Shown: positions 62,559 to 64,000 of the stretch, one piece after another | How positions within the stretch are numbered: the stretch's first letter is position 1 | Layout: the number at the start of each line of letters is the position of its first letter | Source of the DNA: Macrolepiota albuminosa | Lineage: Eukaryota > Basidiomycota > Agaricomycetes > Agaricales > Agaricaceae | Reading direction: 5' to 3' | Assembly (NCBI GenBank): GCA_027475525.1 | Contig: JAMWFC010000082.1 | Location: 1,860,001-1,924,000, forward strand | Length of the DNA stretch: 64,000 nt | The notes under the pieces: generated by a model | The model's database searches: none | The model's input: only the letters and a program-made list of their open reading frames with translations | What the model was told of the DNA's origin: nothing | Program-made: the position numbers and the translations under genes

Positions 62559-62712
62559 ATGCAGATTGGAGACTGCAATGCTCCAGCAACTTTCCAGAGG
62601 CTAATGACCTCTATCTTCCGAGACGTAATAGGACGATGCAGATTGGAGACTGCAATGCTCCAGCAACTTTCCAGAGGCTAATGACCTCTATCTTCCGAGA
62701 CGTAATAGGACG
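62559..62712. repeat. 77-bp tandem duplication
   Basis: Copies at 62559 and 62636 in the G3 RT, just before the YLDD motif; G1 has one. Confidence 0.97.
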
Positions 62713-63123
62713 TTCATGCACGTCTACTTAGATGACATATTCATCTACTCGGATACCATGGAGGAGCATGAGCAGCACCTCAGAGTCGTATTCGAACGAC
62801 TGCACAAGTACAAGTTGTACTTGAAGTGGAAAAAATGTGAGCTCTACGCTCAGAGTATAGACTGCCTAGGGCATGTCATAGACAAGCGGGGTATCCACCC
62901 TGATCAGGACAAGCTCGATCGTATTCGGGAGTGGCGCACGCCCCGAAACTACAATGACATCCAACGATTCGTTGGCCTTGTCAACTACATATCGAGCTTC
63001 TTGCCCAATGTCACAGCCTATACTGGGCCACTTATGGCCATGACGCAGAATGGGTCACCGTTCAATTGGAGGCCGTTGCACCAGCGGTGCTTCGAGATGG
63101 TCAAACGGATCTGTACAAAGACT

Positions 63124-63277
63124 CCGGTGATTCGACCAATCGACCCTAGACGGGACGAGCCTATATGGCTCATTTGCGACGCGTCCAAGACAGGCGTCGG
63201 CCGGTGATTCGACCAATCGACCCTAGACGGGACGAGCCTATATGGCTCATTTGCGACGCGTCCAAGACAGGCGTCGG
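63124..63277. repeat. 77-bp tandem duplication
   Basis: Copies at 63124 and 63201 between RT and RNase H of G3; overlaps the next duplication by 18 bp. Confidence 0.97.
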
Positions 63278-63413
63278 AGCCATGTACGGCCAGGGAAGCA
63301 GCTGGCAGACGTGCCGCCCAGCAGGGTTCATGTCAAGTCCAAGACAGGCGTCGGAGCCATGTACGGCCAGGGAAGCAGCTGGCAGACGTGCCGCCCAGCA
63401 GGGTTCATGTCAA
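63260..63413. repeat. 77-bp tandem duplication
   Basis: Copies at 63260 and 63337 at the start of G3 RNase H; identity is exactly 77 bp and stops on both sides. Confidence 0.97.
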
Positions 63414-63716
63414 AGAAGTTTACGACGGCCCAGCAAAACTATGCGGTGCACGAGCTGGAGACTCTTGCCATACTCGAGGCCCTCCTCAAGTGGGAGGATA
63501 AGCTGATGGGATACCCCATCCACATCATAACGGACCACAAGGCCCTTGAGTTCTTTAAAACTCAGGTGAACTTGTCGCCGCGCCAGCGACGGTGGATAGA
63601 CTACATGTCGAGATACCAGTTTGACATCACCTATGTTAAAGGTGAACTCAACAAAGTGGCAGACTGCTTGTCGCGCTACTTTGAGAGTGATGTAGTCGGG
63701 GAGGCTCACGAGCCTC

Positions 63717-63870
63717 ATGAGTATGTGCAGGCAGACTGCCGCATAGACCCTGATGGAGAGGATTTACCTCTCCACCGATACCAGGAGCTCAGGATGAGTA
63801 TGTGCAGGCAGACTGCCGCATAGACCCTGATGGAGAGGATTTACCTCTCCACCGATACCAGGAGCTCAGG
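63717..63870. repeat. 77-bp tandem duplication
   Basis: Copies at 63717 and 63794 in the G3 tether region. Confidence 0.97.
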
Positions 63871-64000
63871 AGCATGTCCTGGAAGTACGCGCTATGCATG
63901 ATGATGAACGGAGGCGAAGCACTCGCCTCAGAGAGCAGCGTGAAGAACGGGACGTAGCCGCCCAGTTGCTCAAGGAGCATGAAGCCGTGGACCCAGCGTC

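Larger units (their letters stand above)
57407..64000 (+). mobile_element. Ty3/gypsy copy G3 (3' part outside window)
   Basis: This is the sister of G1 in opposite orientation, with LTR, long gag, protease, RT and RNase H; the tether to integrase starts at the right edge. It inserted 25 bp upstream of the start of the older gag fragment. Eight 77-bp duplications and two CGA to TGA stops break the frames. CpG content is high. Confidence 0.93.
61221..64000 (+). pseudogene. gypsy G3 pol: RT, RNase H, start of integrase tether
   Basis: Linker (61230-61960), RT with CIPKKDGTLQTALDA and YLDDIFIYSDT (about 62725), RNase H with TDHKALEFF (about 63530) and the basic-acidic tether (ERRRSTRLREQREERD) at the edge. 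Stops at 61493-61495 and 61616-61618 are CGA to TGA compared with G1. Duplications at 61284, 61976, 62559, 63124, 63260 and 63717 each shift the frame. Confidence 0.88.

Overview
This 64-kb window looks like a repeat-rich, heterochromatin-like stretch of a filamentous basidiomycete (probably Agaricomycetes) nuclear genome. The evidence is short GT-AG introns of about 46-62 nt, a FunK1-like kinase gene, a Tad-like LINE, Helitrons with PIF1-type helicase, Ty3/gypsy and Ty1/copia pol genes, and a fungal Tc1-like element. No bacterial-type gene, rRNA, CRISPR array or origin was seen.

Layout, left to right. 1-5982: Ty3/gypsy copy G1 (minus), cut by the window edge. 7467-9071: a dead Tc1-like transposon with 0.22-kb inverted ends and TA duplications. 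About 9250-16950: a long LINE (minus) with coiled-coil ORF1, APE endonuclease, RT, RNase H and zinc finger. 17-20 kb: AT-rich decayed repeats. 20276-21700: an unrecognised intron-containing gene (minus). 23288-24029: the 3' half of a zinc-type alcohol dehydrogenase gene. 24.4-28.8 kb: a small satellite, three solo LTRs of one family and a decayed gypsy gag-protease relic. About 28785-36120: Helitron copy H1 (minus). 36.5-38.7 kb: a decayed copy of dispersed repeat R with a tRNA-like core. 38.7-41.66 kb: a copia relic. 42042-43756: an apparently intact seven-exon kinase gene. 44180-44330: a detached Helitron 3' end, followed by Helitron copy H2 (plus), which carries a solo LTR and ends abruptly at 49209 in gypsy copy G2 (minus, to 54173). 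54.6-56.1 kb: a CpG-rich copy of repeat R. 56115-57381: a gag fragment of another gypsy family. 57407-64000: gypsy copy G3 (plus), the inverted sister of G1.

Two processes explain most broken genes. First, 29 head-to-tail duplications have a period of exactly 77 bp and lie in unrelated elements and in a host gene. They add 77 nt and so shift the frame each time. This looks like an assembly artefact (untrimmed fixed-length overlaps), so many apparent frameshifts here are probably not biological. Second, older repeats have lost CpG to TpG/CpA, and several nonsense codons in the gypsy copies are CGA to TGA changes; this is the expected trace of cytosine methylation and deamination.

The genes do not form an operon or pathway. 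The window is a nest of transposons around two or three host-type genes, of which the kinase is the only one I judge intact. I did not find a clearly new biological system. The most useful leads are the kinase next to a Helitron terminus, the conserved introns inside the Helitron gene, the shared in-frame UGA in the gypsy gag, and the 77-bp artefact.
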